Positions 32,210-41,337 of a stretch of 54,379 bases of DNA are shown one piece after another. The notes beneath the pieces were generated by a model that did not search any database, was not told where the DNA came from, and saw nothing but the letters and a program-made list of their open reading frames with translations. The DNA is from Rodentibacter genomosp. 2. GTDB taxonomy: Bacteria > Pseudomonadota > Gammaproteobacteria > Enterobacterales > Pasteurellaceae. The position numbers and the translations under genes were made by a program. The number at the start of each line of letters is the position of its first letter. The first letter of the stretch is position 1. Where the stretch lies: positions 1 through 54,379 of the forward strand of contig MLHP01000028.1 of the NCBI GenBank assembly GCA_001999425.1, given 5' to 3'.

Positions 32210-32225
32210 TGTGGCATAGATCACA
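32210..32225. promoter_or_regulatory. CRP-type site, xylA/xylF intergenic
   Basis: TGTGG-CATAGA-TCACA inside the longer palindrome CAATTGTGGCATAGATCACA. One mismatch to consensus. It is central between the divergent xylA and xylF starts, so it may serve both. Confidence 0.75.
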
Positions 32226-32232
32226 ATTGTGA

Positions 32233-32247
32233 AAAAACGTAATAATA
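32233..32247. promoter_or_regulatory. Candidate XylR half-operator, xylF side
   Basis: AAAAAACGTAATAAT contains AACGTAAT, the inverse of the ATTACGTT core near xylA. It lies about 100 bp upstream of xylF, next to the CRP site. Function inferred. Confidence 0.4.
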
Positions 32248-32346
32248 GTGAAAGATTTTATAATTGAAAGAGAGGGTTAAAAGAAGAAAACTAACCATCG
32301 GAGCAACCGCTCTACCTTCTATTCAATTAACTATTGAGGTATCAGT

Positions 32347-33345
32347 ATGAAAATTAAATCAGCTTTACTCACCCTTGCAGCAGCATTAACGGTATTGAGT
32401 AGTTCTGCCTATTCCAAAGATCTTAAAATCGGCTTATCTATTGATGACTTGCGTTTAGAAAGATGGCAAAAAGATCGCGATATTTTCGTCAAAAAAGCTG
32501 AGTCTATGGGCGCAAAAGTTTTCGTACAATCTGCGAACGGTGATGATTCGGCACAAATTTCTCAAATTGAAAATATGATCAATAAAGATATTGATGTTTT
32601 AGTGATTATTCCACACAACGGTGAAGTATTGAGCAATGTCATTGCCGAAGCGAAAAAAGAGGGAATTAAAGTATTGGCTTATGACCGTTTAATTAATAAT
32701 GCCGAATTGGATTTTTATGTTTCTTTTGATAATGAAAAAGTCGGGGAATTACAGGCGAAAAGCGTTGTTGCGGTAAAACCGGAAGGTAATTATTTCTTAA
32801 TGGGCGGTTCACCGGTCGATAACAATGCAAAATTGTTTAGAAAAGGGCAAATGAAAGTCTTAGACCCTTTAATTAAAACAGGAAAAATTAAAGTGGTTGG
32901 CGATCAATGGGTCGATTCTTGGCTCGCCGAAAAAGCATTACAAATTATGGAAAATGCACTCACTGCCAATAAAAACAATATTGATGCCGTGGTCGCTTCA
33001 AATGATGCGACTGCCGGCGGGGCGATTCAAGCATTAAGTGCGCAAGGATTATCGGGTAAAGTGGCTATTTCAGGTCAAGATGCGGATTTAGCCGCAATTA
33101 AACGCATCGTCAGCGGCTCACAAACCATGACCGTTTATAAGCCTATTACAAAACTTGCTGATACCGCTGCTCAAATCGCAGTGAAATTAGGCAAAAACGA
33201 AAACGTAGAATCTAATGCAGAACTGAATAATGGGCTAAAAAATGTCCCTGCCTATTTACTTGACCCGATTGCCGTTGATAAATCCAACCTTGATGAAACC
33301 ATCATTCAAGACGGTTTCCATACAAAAGAGAGCGTTTATCAATAA
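32347..33345 (+). CDS. xylF: D-xylose periplasmic binding protein XylF
   Basis: 332 residues. Sec signal of about 23 residues (ends SSSAYS) before KDLKIGLSIDDLRLERW. Type I periplasmic-binding fold with DVLVIIPHNGEVL, VLAYDRLI, FLMGGSPVDNNA, VVASNDATAGGAIQAL. Binds D-xylose and delivers it to XylGH. First gene of the importer arm; 45 bp before xylG. Confidence 0.95.
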   Translation: MKIKSALLTLAAALTVLSSSAYSKDLKIGLSIDDLRLERWQKDRDIFVKKAESMGAKVFVQSANGDDSAQISQIENMINKDIDVLVIIPHNGEVLSNVIAEAKKEGIKVLAYDRLINNAELDFYVSFDNEKVGELQAKSVVAVKPEGNYFLMGGSPVDNNAKLFRKGQMKVLDPLIKTGKIKVVGDQWVDSWLAEKALQIMENALTANKNNIDAVVASNDATAGGAIQALSAQGLSGKVAISGQDADLAAIKRIVSGSQTMTVYKPITKLADTAAQIAVKLGKNENVESNAELNNGLKNVPAYLLDPIAVDKSNLDETIIQDGFHTKESVYQ

Positions 33346-33390
33346 GCTTAAAGGGGAAGAGTCTTCCCCTCCATTTTAGGGAGTATAGCT

Positions 33391-34902
33391 ATGGCATTGT
33401 TAGAAATGAGAAACATCACAAAAAAATTTGGTGATGTGACCGCACTTCGCAATATTTCCATTGAGCTTGAAGCCGGGGAAATCCTGTCCTTATGTGGTGA
33501 AAATGGTTCAGGGAAATCCACACTAATGAAAGTGCTTTGCGGTATTTATCCTTATGGAGATTACAATGGCAATATTTATTTTTCAGAAAGTGAATTAAAA
33601 GCCAAAAATATTAAGGAGACTGAGGAAAAAGGCATTTCCATTATCCATCAGGAACTCACTCTGGTTAAAAATATGTCAGTGTTAGAAAATATCTTCTTGG
33701 GTAACGAAGTGACACATAAATGTATCACCGCAGATAATGAAATGTATCTGCACTGTAAAACATTACTGCAACAGGTTCAATTAGATATTGATCCCAATAC
33801 ACGTGTAGGGGAATTAGGGCTTGGTCAACAACAATTGGTTGAAATTGCAAAAGCACTAAACAAACAAGTGAGATTATTAATTCTTGATGAACCTACTGCC
33901 TCATTAACCGAAAAAGAAACCGCTATTCTATTAACGCTCGTTAAAGATTTAAAAGCTCATAATATTGCCTGCATCTATATTTCCCATAAATTAAATGAAG
34001 TGAAAGAAATTTCCGACAAAATTTGTGTCATTCGGGACGGTGAACATATTGGCACAAAAAATGCCGACACAATGAGCGAAGATGACATTATCACCATGAT
34101 GGTTGGACGAGAAATCACCTCCCTTTACCCTCATGAACCTCATGACATTAAAGATGAAATTCTGCGTGTTGAAAATCTTTCTGCTTGGCATCCCATCAAT
34201 ACACAGATCAAACGCGTAGATAATGTAAGTTTTAATCTTCACGCCGGTGAAATTCTCGGTATTGCCGGACTTGTCGGTTCCGGTCGAACCGAAATGGTGC
34301 AATGCCTGTTTGGTTCTTATCAAGGTAAATACGAAGGAAATATTTTTATCGATCAAAAACAAGTACATATCAAAAATTGCGCACAGGCTATTAAACATAA
34401 AATTATGATGGTACCGGAGGATCGTAAAAAACACGGCATTGTTTCTATTATGGGAGTGGGCAAAAATATTACGCTTTCTTCATTAAAACAATATTGCTTT
34501 GGCAGAACAGTCATCAATGAAGCAAAAGAACAACAGGTTATTGATTCTGCAATTAAACAATTAAAAGTAAAAACCTCATCACCTGAACTTCCTATTGGGC
34601 GCTTAAGTGGTGGCAATCAACAAAAAGCCATCTTGGCGAAATGCTTGTTGCTAACCCCTAAAATCCTTATTTTAGATGAACCAACAAGGGGCATTGATGT
34701 TGGCGCAAAATACGAGATCTACAAGTTAATCAACCAACTAGCCAAAGAGGGAATGGCAATTATCGTGATTTCCTCAGAATTACCGGAAGTACTGGGTATT
34801 AGTGACCGAATCCTAATCATGCACCAAGGTAAACTCAAAGCCAGCCTAGTTAATAACGGGCTTACCCAAGAACAAGTTATGGAAACCGCACTTAAGGAGT
34901 GA
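33391..34902 (+). CDS. xylG: D-xylose ABC importer ATPase XylG
   Basis: 503 residues, two ABC domains: first Walker [17 protein letters not shown] (about 37-52), Walker [13 protein letters not shown]; second [53 protein letters not shown] precedes ATG 33391. An uptake signal (ACCGCACTT) encodes the last residues and directly precedes the AAGGAG that serves xylH; another lies near the start (33440). Confidence 0.95.
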   Translation: MALLEMRNITKKFGDVTALRNISIELEAGEILSLCGENGSGKSTLMKVLCGIYPYGDYNGNIYFSESELKAKNIKETEEKGISIIHQELTLVKNMSVLENIFLGNEVTHKCITADNEMYLHCKTLLQQVQLDIDPNTRVGELGLGQQQLVEIAKALNKQVRLLILDEPTASLTEKETAILLTLVKDLKAHNIACIYISHKLNEVKEISDKICVIRDGEHIGTKNADTMSEDDIITMMVGREITSLYPHEPHDIKDEILRVENLSAWHPINTQIKRVDNVSFNLHAGEILGIAGLVGSGRTEMVQCLFGSYQGKYEGNIFIDQKQVHIKNCAQAIKHKIMMVPEDRKKHGIVSIMGVGKNITLSSLKQYCFGRTVINEAKEQQVIDSAIKQLKVKTSSPELPIGRLSGGNQQKAILAKCLLLTPKILILDEPTRGIDVGAKYEIYKLINQLAKEGMAIIVISSELPEVLGISDRILIMHQGKLKASLVNNGLTQEQVMETALKE

Positions 34903-34906
34903 TTTT

Positions 34907-36034
34907 ATGTTTAAGTTAAAATCCGCAAATTTACAGGTTTATATTATGCTCATTGCCATTGCGGTCATTATGGTATTTTTTAGCTTTGCGACGGATGGCG
35001 CTTATTTAAGCGCACGCAACATTTCTAACCTATTACGTCAAACTTCCATAACCGGTATTCTTGCCATTGGAATGGTATTTGTCATTATTTCTGCCGAAAT
35101 TGATTTATCCGTCGGTTCTTTAATGGGGTTATTAGGCGGGTTTGCCGCTATTGCGGATGTATGGTGGGGGTTGCCACTCCCTATCACAATCATCGCTACG
35201 CTCGCCTTAGGTTTAGTGTTCGGTATTTGGAATGGCTGGTGGGTTGCCTATCGTAAAGTTCCCTCATTTATTGTTACCCTCGCGGGTTATCTTGCTTTCC
35301 GAGGCATTTTAATCGGGTTAACCAATGGCACAACCGTATCACCGATTAGCGGTTCCATGACGATCATTGGGCAAGGTTATCTTTCCGATATTACTGGGTT
35401 CATCCTTGGTGGAATAGCGGTTATCGGTTTTGTTCTTTGGGGACATTACCAACGCAGAAATCGCCAACAACTTCAACTTAACGTACCGCCATTATCAAAA
35501 GATTTTTCAAAATACGCCTTATTCGCGGTTATCCTATTAGCTGCTATTTATCTGTTAAATGATTATCGCGGTATTCCGTTTCCCGTATTAATCCTTTCAA
35601 TTCTTGCCATATTCGGCTTATTTCTTTCGCGTAAAACCGCTTTCGGTCGCCATGTTTATGCGATTGGCGGCAATATTGAGGCGGCGAAACTATCCGGCAT
35701 TAACGTAGAGAAAACCAAACTTATCATCTTTGCTATGAACGGGGTATTGGTCGCTATCGCAGGGTTAATTTTAAGTGCACGTTTAGGGGCAGGTTCACCG
35801 TCTGCCGGACAAAATGCCGAACTTGATGCTATTGCCGCTTGTGTCATTGGCGGCGCCAGTTTAGCAGGCGGTATTGGTAGCGTATTTGGCGTTGTCATTG
35901 GTGCATTAATTATTGCATCTTTGGATAACGGTATGAGTATGCTTGATGTTCCAACCTTCTGGCAATACATCGTTAAAGGCGCGATTTTATTACTTGCCGT
36001 ATGGATTGATACCGGTAGCAAGAAAAAAATGTGA
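34907..36034 (+). CDS. xylH: D-xylose ABC importer permease XylH
   Basis: 375 residues with about 10 membrane segments. [20 protein letters not shown] (about 64-83) and [20 protein letters not shown] (about 305-324) are the sugar-permease signatures. A long central loop (about 180-200) is typical of XylH. It is 4 bp after xylG. 72 bp separate it from xylR, without an obvious strong terminator. Confidence 0.95.
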   Translation: MFKLKSANLQVYIMLIAIAVIMVFFSFATDGAYLSARNISNLLRQTSITGILAIGMVFVIISAEIDLSVGSLMGLLGGFAAIADVWWGLPLPITIIATLALGLVFGIWNGWWVAYRKVPSFIVTLAGYLAFRGILIGLTNGTTVSPISGSMTIIGQGYLSDITGFILGGIAVIGFVLWGHYQRRNRQQLQLNVPPLSKDFSKYALFAVILLAAIYLLNDYRGIPFPVLILSILAIFGLFLSRKTAFGRHVYAIGGNIEAAKLSGINVEKTKLIIFAMNGVLVAIAGLILSARLGAGSPSAGQNAELDAIAACVIGGASLAGGIGSVFGVVIGALIIASLDNGMSMLDVPTFWQYIVKGAILLLAVWIDTGSKKKM

Positions 36035-36106
36035 TTTTTCTATCCGCACTTTTATAAAAATTTATTTTTCGCTATATTTCTCACAATAAAACGATAGGGA
36101 TGAGCT

Positions 36107-37270
36107 ATGGCGGAACCATACTACAAAATCGCACTCTTCTTTAATGCCAATAAAGTGTACGATCGGCAGGTAGTAGAAGGCATTGGGCAATATATTCAAG
36201 CTTCACAATGTATGTGGGATATTTTTGTAGAAGATGAATTTATTTACCGTGCCGATAGCATAAATCATTTATCTATTGATGGCATTATTGCTGATTTTGA
36301 TGATCCTCAAACTGCAAAGCTGCTCAAGCACACCCAAATTCCCACGATTGCAGTTGGAGGATCTTATAAACACCTTGATTTTTACCCGCACTTTCCTTAT
36401 GTCGCCACAAATAACGAGGCACTTGTTGAGCTTGCCTTTTTCCATCTCCAACAAAAGGGGCTGTCTCACTTTGCATTTTATGGATTACAAATAGATGGTG
36501 AAAAACATTGGTCAAAAGAGCGAAAAAATGCATTTGTTGCATTAATGGAAAAAAATCACTATCCAATCCACCTCTATGAATGTGGGCAAATTAATGGACA
36601 AAATTGGCTGACCGAACAAGCAAAACTCATCGACTGGTTAAAAACCTTACCACTTCATACCGGCATCATTGCCGTCACCGATGCTCGGGCGCGACATTTA
36701 TTACAAGCCTGCGAATATAGCAAAATAGCGGTACCGGAAGAACTTTGTATCGTAGGTATTGATAATGAAGAATTGATCCAATATTTATCTCGCGTATCGC
36801 TCTCTTCAGTAGAACAGGGGACAAGGGAAATAGGCTATCAAGCAGCAAAATTATTACATCGATTGCTGAACGGTCAAAGCGTATCCCATCATCCGATTTT
36901 AATCCCGCCCATCACCGTACACGCCCGCAATTCAACCGATTACCGTTCATTAAGCGATCCACTCGTGATGCAGGCGATGCATTATATCCGTCACCGGGCA
37001 TGCCAAGGCATTAAAGTAGAACAAGTGTTGGATCATCTTGCAACCTCACGTTCAAATCTCGAACAACGTTTCAAAAATGAGATGAATAAAACCATTCATC
37101 AAGTTATTCACGAAGAAAAAATCTCGCGTGCAAAAAATTTATTACAACAAACAGATATTTCCATCCAAGAAATCGCCGAGATTTGCGGCTATCCTTCCAT
37201 TCAATACTTTTACTCGGTATTTAAGAAAGAATTTGACATGACGCCAAAAGAATTTAGAAAGAATAGTTAA
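36107..37270 (+). CDS. xylR: Xylose operon activator XylR
   Basis: 387 residues: an N-terminal LacI/PBP-like xylose-sensing domain (ALFFNANKVYDRQVVEGIGQ; GIIADFDDP; IVGIDNEELIQYLSRVSLSS) and a C-terminal AraC helix-turn-helix pair (VEQVLDHLATSRSNLEQRFK; ISIQEIAEICGYPSIQYF). Activates the xylA and xylF promoters with xylose. AGGGATGAG precedes ATG 36107. It is probably read through from xylFGH. Confidence 0.95.
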   Translation: MAEPYYKIALFFNANKVYDRQVVEGIGQYIQASQCMWDIFVEDEFIYRADSINHLSIDGIIADFDDPQTAKLLKHTQIPTIAVGGSYKHLDFYPHFPYVATNNEALVELAFFHLQQKGLSHFAFYGLQIDGEKHWSKERKNAFVALMEKNHYPIHLYECGQINGQNWLTEQAKLIDWLKTLPLHTGIIAVTDARARHLLQACEYSKIAVPEELCIVGIDNEELIQYLSRVSLSSVEQGTREIGYQAAKLLHRLLNGQSVSHHPILIPPITVHARNSTDYRSLSDPLVMQAMHYIRHRACQGIKVEQVLDHLATSRSNLEQRFKNEMNKTIHQVIHEEKISRAKNLLQQTDISIQEIAEICGYPSIQYFYSVFKKEFDMTPKEFRKNS

Positions 37271-37272
37271 AT

Positions 37273-37315
37273 AAAAGTGCGGTTAAAAATGTGAAAGAAT
37301 TTCCACTGCGCTTTT
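37273..37315 (+). terminator. xylR terminator built from an uptake signal and a drifted copy
   Basis: AAAAGTGCGGT (37273-37283) pairs along all 11 positions with ACTGCGCTTTT (37305-37315), using two G-U wobbles. The second arm differs from ACCGCACTTTT at two positions, both transitions that keep RNA pairing. The U-tract is short (TTTT). Confidence 0.6.
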
Positions 37316-37412
37316 CTAACTCTTTAAAACTTGATCTATCTCTATTTTTTATTCCCCTATTTGCACTACACTAACGCTTTAGTAATAAAAATAATATAAA
37401 AAGGAGCTCATT

Positions 37413-38738
37413 ATGAGTATTTTTAGTGTCCCACCGGATTTACCAGTCACAAAATCTAAAGAAGAAATAGATAAAACCTACCGCTATTGGCGATTGCATT
37501 TGATGATCACAAGCTATGTAGGCTATGCCGTCTTCTATTTCACACGAAAAAGTTTTAATTTTGTTATGCCAGCGATGTTGACAGATTTAGGTTTACAAAA
37601 ATCAGATATTGGCATTATGGGAACAGCGTTTTATCTCACCTACGGTATATCCAAATTCTTATCCGGTGTACTTAGCGACCGTTCTAATCCCCGCTACTTT
37701 ATGGGTATTGGATTAATGATGACCGGTGTAGTAAATATCCTGTTTGGTATGAGCTCATCCGTCTTTATGTTCATCACCCTTTGGATGATCAATGCCTTCT
37801 TTCAAGGCTGGGGGTGGCCGCCTTGCTCTAAGATTTTAAACACGTGGTACTCGCGTAACGAACGCGGCTTATGGTGGGCAATTTGGAATACATCGCATAA
37901 TCTTGGCGGCGCACTCATTCCTATTTTGGCTGGTGCGGTCACCCTTTATTGGGGATGGCGTTATGGTATGATCGTCCCCGGAATTATTGCCTGTGTTATC
38001 GGCTTTGCAATGTGTTTCTTATTACGTGATCGCCCTTCCTCAATGGGCTTACCGACCGTTGGTGAGTGGCGCAATGACATAGCCGAAAAAGAGCATGAAA
38101 ATGAAGGATTAGGTTTGTCTAACTGGGAAATTCTCAAAACCTACGTATTCAAAAATAGTATTATTTGGGCATTAGCATTTTCTTGGTGCTTTATCTATAT
38201 CATCCGTACCGGTATTAATGACTGGGGAAATCTCTACTTAACAGAAACTCACGGCTATGACTTATTAAAAGCCAATGCTGCCGTTTCATTCTTTGAAGTG
38301 GGCGGTTTTTTAGGCGCATTGTTTGCAGGATGGGGCTCTGATAAATTCTTCAATGGCAATCGTACTCAAATGAACATTATTTATGTGCTTGGTATTATTT
38401 CTGTCTCTCTAGCACTTTGGTTCATTCCGAGTGATAACTATATTATTATGAGCGGATTATTCTTCTTAATAGGATTCTTTATTTTCGGACCACAATTCTT
38501 AATCGCCATGGCAGCTGCCGAAAACTCCCATAAATATGCTTCAGGTTCCTCTACCGGTTTTGTCAGCTTGTTCGCCTATATTGGTGCCGCACTTGCAGGG
38601 GCTCCACTCGCATGGATTATCCAATCCTTACACTGGAATGGCTTCTTTGGTAGCCTATTTATCGTATCGCTAGGCTGTGCATTATTGCTCGTACTTGTGT
38701 ATTTCTTACAACGCAAGAAAAATAAGGTTTCAGCATAA
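37413..38738 (+). CDS. UhpC-like hexose-phosphate MFS transporter/sensor
   Basis: 441 residues, 12 membrane segments, organophosphate:Pi antiporter family. The text resembles E. coli UhpC: VFYFTRKSFNFVMPAML, GVLSDRSNPRYFMGIGLMMT, MINAFFQGWGWPPCSKIL, and IIRTGINDWGNLYLTET. The two substrate Arg (in FTRKSF and IIRTGI) are kept. In E. coli UhpC senses external glucose 6-phosphate with UhpB, but no uhpA/uhpB lies here. It stands alone, so it may be a transporter. AAGGAGC precedes ATG 37413. Confidence 0.82.
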   Translation: MSIFSVPPDLPVTKSKEEIDKTYRYWRLHLMITSYVGYAVFYFTRKSFNFVMPAMLTDLGLQKSDIGIMGTAFYLTYGISKFLSGVLSDRSNPRYFMGIGLMMTGVVNILFGMSSSVFMFITLWMINAFFQGWGWPPCSKILNTWYSRNERGLWWAIWNTSHNLGGALIPILAGAVTLYWGWRYGMIVPGIIACVIGFAMCFLLRDRPSSMGLPTVGEWRNDIAEKEHENEGLGLSNWEILKTYVFKNSIIWALAFSWCFIYIIRTGINDWGNLYLTETHGYDLLKANAAVSFFEVGGFLGALFAGWGSDKFFNGNRTQMNIIYVLGIISVSLALWFIPSDNYIIMSGLFFLIGFFIFGPQFLIAMAAAENSHKYASGSSTGFVSLFAYIGAALAGAPLAWIIQSLHWNGFFGSLFIVSLGCALLLVLVYFLQRKKNKVSA

Positions 38739-38751
38739 AGAGACAAAAAAC

Positions 38752-38793
38752 AAAGAGCGGTTAAAAATCTTTGTGAATTTTAACCGCTCTTTT
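38752..38793. terminator. Terminator between UhpC-like gene and deoQ
   Basis: AAAGAGCGGTTAAAA (38752-38766) pairs perfectly with TTTTAACCGCTCTTT (38778-38792), then TT. It resembles an inverted uptake-signal pair with both arms changed from GTGCGGT to GAGCGGT, keeping symmetry. Bidirectional. Confidence 0.85.
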
Positions 38794-38820
38794 TACCCAT
38801 GACTATTTCAAATAATAGAA

Positions 38821-39558
38821 CTAACTTGTCATAGTAAACTCTGGTGGCAAAGGTCGATTACAAATAATTTGATCGAATTGATTCAGCTCGCCAACATACG
38901 ACTGTCGTACTTTCCCAATTTTGCTATCATCAAAAACTAAAATACTACTTTGTGTTTTCGCCATTGCTTTTAACTTGATTTGAGTTTCATTTAATCTGAA
39001 ACAAGTTACACCTTGTTTAATATCAACACCAGCAGAAGAAATAAATGCTTTTGTGGTGCAAATCCTATCAATTTCAGTGTTATTTTGAACAGGTGTGAAG
39101 AAAGAATTTTCTCTTGAATAATCACCACCACACAAGATTAAACGACAATTTGGTTTATCTTGTAAAACCATAAAAGTGTTAATCGAACAGCAAAGCGCAG
39201 TGAACTTTACAGAATTTGGAATTTGTGAAGCAACAAAGGGAATCGTTGAGCCACAATCAAAGAAAATGACATCATTATCTTCTACAAGTGCGGCAGCGAT
39301 TTTTCCCACCTGCATTTTTTCTGCAATATTCTTATTTTGTTGCTCCGCAATTAAATATTGATTTGACGATTGTAACTGGGGATCCCGTACAATGTATCCT
39401 CCGAGTAAAACAATAGAAGATGCCGTGGCGTTCAAATCTCTCCTAATTGTCATTTCAGAAACATTCAAAATTTCCGCTGCCTCCCGTAGGTGCAATTTAT
39501 CCATTTGTTTCAATAAAAACTCTAATTTTTGAATTCGGCTACTGATTTTACTATCCAC
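38821..39558 (-). CDS. deoQ: DeoR-family regulator DeoQ
   Basis: 245 residues, GTG start (39558) after GGAGAT. N-terminal HTH (LHLREAAEILNVSEMTIRRD, about 22-41) and a DeoR sensor domain (DVIFFDCGSTIPFVASQI; FISSAGVDIKQGVTC). It lies next to deoC and divergent from deoKPX, so it is best read as the deoxyribose repressor DeoQ known from Salmonella. 16 bp after deoC, so co-transcribed. Confidence 0.82.
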   Translation of the reverse strand: MDSKISSRIQKLEFLLKQMDKLHLREAAEILNVSEMTIRRDLNATASSIVLLGGYIVRDPQLQSSNQYLIAEQQNKNIAEKMQVGKIAAALVEDNDVIFFDCGSTIPFVASQIPNSVKFTALCCSINTFMVLQDKPNCRLILCGGDYSRENSFFTPVQNNTEIDRICTTKAFISSAGVDIKQGVTCFRLNETQIKLKAMAKTQSSILVFDDSKIGKVRQSYVGELNQFDQIICNRPLPPEFTMTS

Positions 39559-39574
39559 AATATTATCTCCAGAC

Positions 39575-40249
39575 TCAATATTGGCTATTACTATCCGTTA
39601 ATCCTTTAATAATTGCAATTCCCGCACTGGCACCGATACGTGTTGCACCGGCTTCAATCATAGCAACGGCGGTTTGCGTATCTCGTACGCCGCCCGAAGC
39701 TTTAACACCAATCTTATCTCCCACTGTTTGCCTCATGAGTTTAACATCTTCTATCGTTGCTCCACCTTTACTAAAACCTGTAGAGGTTTTCACAAATGCC
39801 ACATTTAAATCTCGGCAAATTTCACAAGCTTTGATTATTTCTTCTTTTGTTAAAAGACAATTCTCTAAAATAACTTTCAACACAATCCCATTACAAGCGT
39901 TAAGAACTTGTTTGATTTCATCCCGCACCGCCTCCCATTTTCCTGACTTAATCCAGCCGATATTAATCACCATATCCACCTCTGTTGCCCCATTAGCAAT
40001 CGCATTTTCCGTTTCAAACACTTTAACCGCTGTAGTATTAGCCCCTAACGGAAAACCAATCACTGTGCAAATATTAACATTTGAGTTTTGTAATACTTTT
40101 TTAGCAAAGGGAATATGACATGGATTTATACATACTGAATAAAAGTGATTTTCCATAGCTTCATTACATAGAGTGAGAATATCCTTTTCAGTTTTTTCCG
40201 GTGTTAATAAGGTATGCTCGATATATTGAGCTATTTCACTTGGTTTCAT
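39575..40249 (-). CDS. deoC: Deoxyribose-phosphate aldolase
   Basis: 224 residues, class I aldolase TIM barrel: FYSVCINPCHIPFAKKVL, TVIGFPLGANTTAVKVFE, Schiff-base Lys in VAFVKTSTGFSKGGAT (about 150-165), second Lys in GVKASGGVRD. Cleaves deoxyribose 5-phosphate to acetaldehyde and glyceraldehyde 3-phosphate. First gene of the deoC-deoQ arm; AGGAG upstream. Its 224 residues fit the short DERA branch. Confidence 0.94.
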   Translation of the reverse strand: MKPSEIAQYIEHTLLTPEKTEKDILTLCNEAMENHFYSVCINPCHIPFAKKVLQNSNVNICTVIGFPLGANTTAVKVFETENAIANGATEVDMVINIGWIKSGKWEAVRDEIKQVLNACNGIVLKVILENCLLTKEEIIKACEICRDLNVAFVKTSTGFSKGGATIEDVKLMRQTVGDKIGVKASGGVRDTQTAVAMIEAGATRIGASAGIAIIKGLTDSNSQY

Positions 40250-40311
40250 TTAGGTTTTCTCCTGTTTGGTTTTTTATCTTTTTGTATTATACACAAAGAA
40301 AAGTTGAGATT

Positions 40312-40327
40312 TGTGATCAGAGTCACT
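40312..40327. promoter_or_regulatory. CRP-type site, deoC/deoK intergenic
   Basis: TGTGA-TCAGAG-TCACT, one mismatch to consensus, in the 156-bp divergent control region, 63 bp from the deoC start and 79 bp from deoK. It suggests catabolite control of the deoxyribose module. Confidence 0.75.
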
Positions 40328-40405
40328 TTTTTCACATTTTATTTATATTACTATAAAAAAAATCAAATTTGTTACCATATTAACATCATAAACTAAGGAG
40401 ATGCT

Positions 40406-41326
40406 ATGGAAATTGCAGTTATTGGATCAAATATGGTGGATTTAATCACTTATATTGATGATATGCCTAAAATAGGCGAAACGCTTGAAGCCCCTAACTT
40501 CCAAATGGGATGTGGTGGTAAAGGTGCGAATCAAGCTATTGCTGCAGCAAAATTAGGAGCTAATGTAATGATGGTAACCAAAGTGGGAGATGATGCTTTT
40601 GCCGAAAATACCATCCGTAATTTTCAACAATATGGTGTTAATACGGATTATGTGGAAAAAGTTTCGGGTGTATCAAGTGGTGTTGCACCTATTTTTGTAG
40701 ATAAATCATCGCAAAATCGCATTTTAATTATTAAGGGCGCAAACGCTCATCTGAAGCCAAGTGATATTGATAATGCAAAAGAGCGGTTAAAAAATTGCAA
40801 GTTATTTATCCTACAATTAGAAATACCGTTAGAAACGGTTTATTACACCATTGATTTTGCCAATGAAAATAATATTCCTGTCATTCTCAATCCAGCCCCC
40901 GCCAGTAAGGCACTTGATATTAATTATGCATGCAAATGCGATTTCTTTATGCCAAATGAAACTGAGTTAGAAATTTTAACCGGTTTACCTGTTGAAACGA
41001 TGGAACAGATCCGTAAAGCCGCAAACACTTTACTTTCCAAAGGATTGAAAAATCTTATTGTCACTTTAGGTGAAAAAGGTTCTGTTTGGCTACACGGTTC
41101 GGAAGTAACTTATATTGATCCTTATAAAGTAAATGCAGTTGATACCAGTGGAGCTGGCGACGCCTTTATTGGTTGCTTCGCTTATTACTATGTTAAATCG
41201 AAAGATATTGTTGAATCCATGAAAATGGCTTCATTATTTTCTGCTTATAGCGTGACAGGTCAAGGTACTCAATCCTCCTACCCAACCAAAGCACAATTTG
41301 ACACATTCAAAAAACAATATATTTAA
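40406..41326 (+). CDS. deoK: Deoxyribokinase DeoK
   Basis: 306 residues, PfkB/ribokinase family: MEIAVIGSNMVDLITYIDDM, GCGGKGANQAIAAAKLGA (about 35-52), catalytic AVDTSGAGDAFIGCFAYY (about 246-263). It is closer in recalled sequence to Salmonella DeoK than to RbsK (KCDFFMPNETELEILTGLPV; VTGQGTQSSYPT). Phosphorylates 2-deoxy-D-ribose to the DeoC substrate. Ribokinase activity cannot be excluded. AAGGAGA before ATG. Confidence 0.88.
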   Translation: MEIAVIGSNMVDLITYIDDMPKIGETLEAPNFQMGCGGKGANQAIAAAKLGANVMMVTKVGDDAFAENTIRNFQQYGVNTDYVEKVSGVSSGVAPIFVDKSSQNRILIIKGANAHLKPSDIDNAKERLKNCKLFILQLEIPLETVYYTIDFANENNIPVILNPAPASKALDINYACKCDFFMPNETELEILTGLPVETMEQIRKAANTLLSKGLKNLIVTLGEKGSVWLHGSEVTYIDPYKVNAVDTSGAGDAFIGCFAYYYVKSKDIVESMKMASLFSAYSVTGQGTQSSYPTKAQFDTFKKQYI

Positions 41327-41337
41327 GGAGAAATAAC

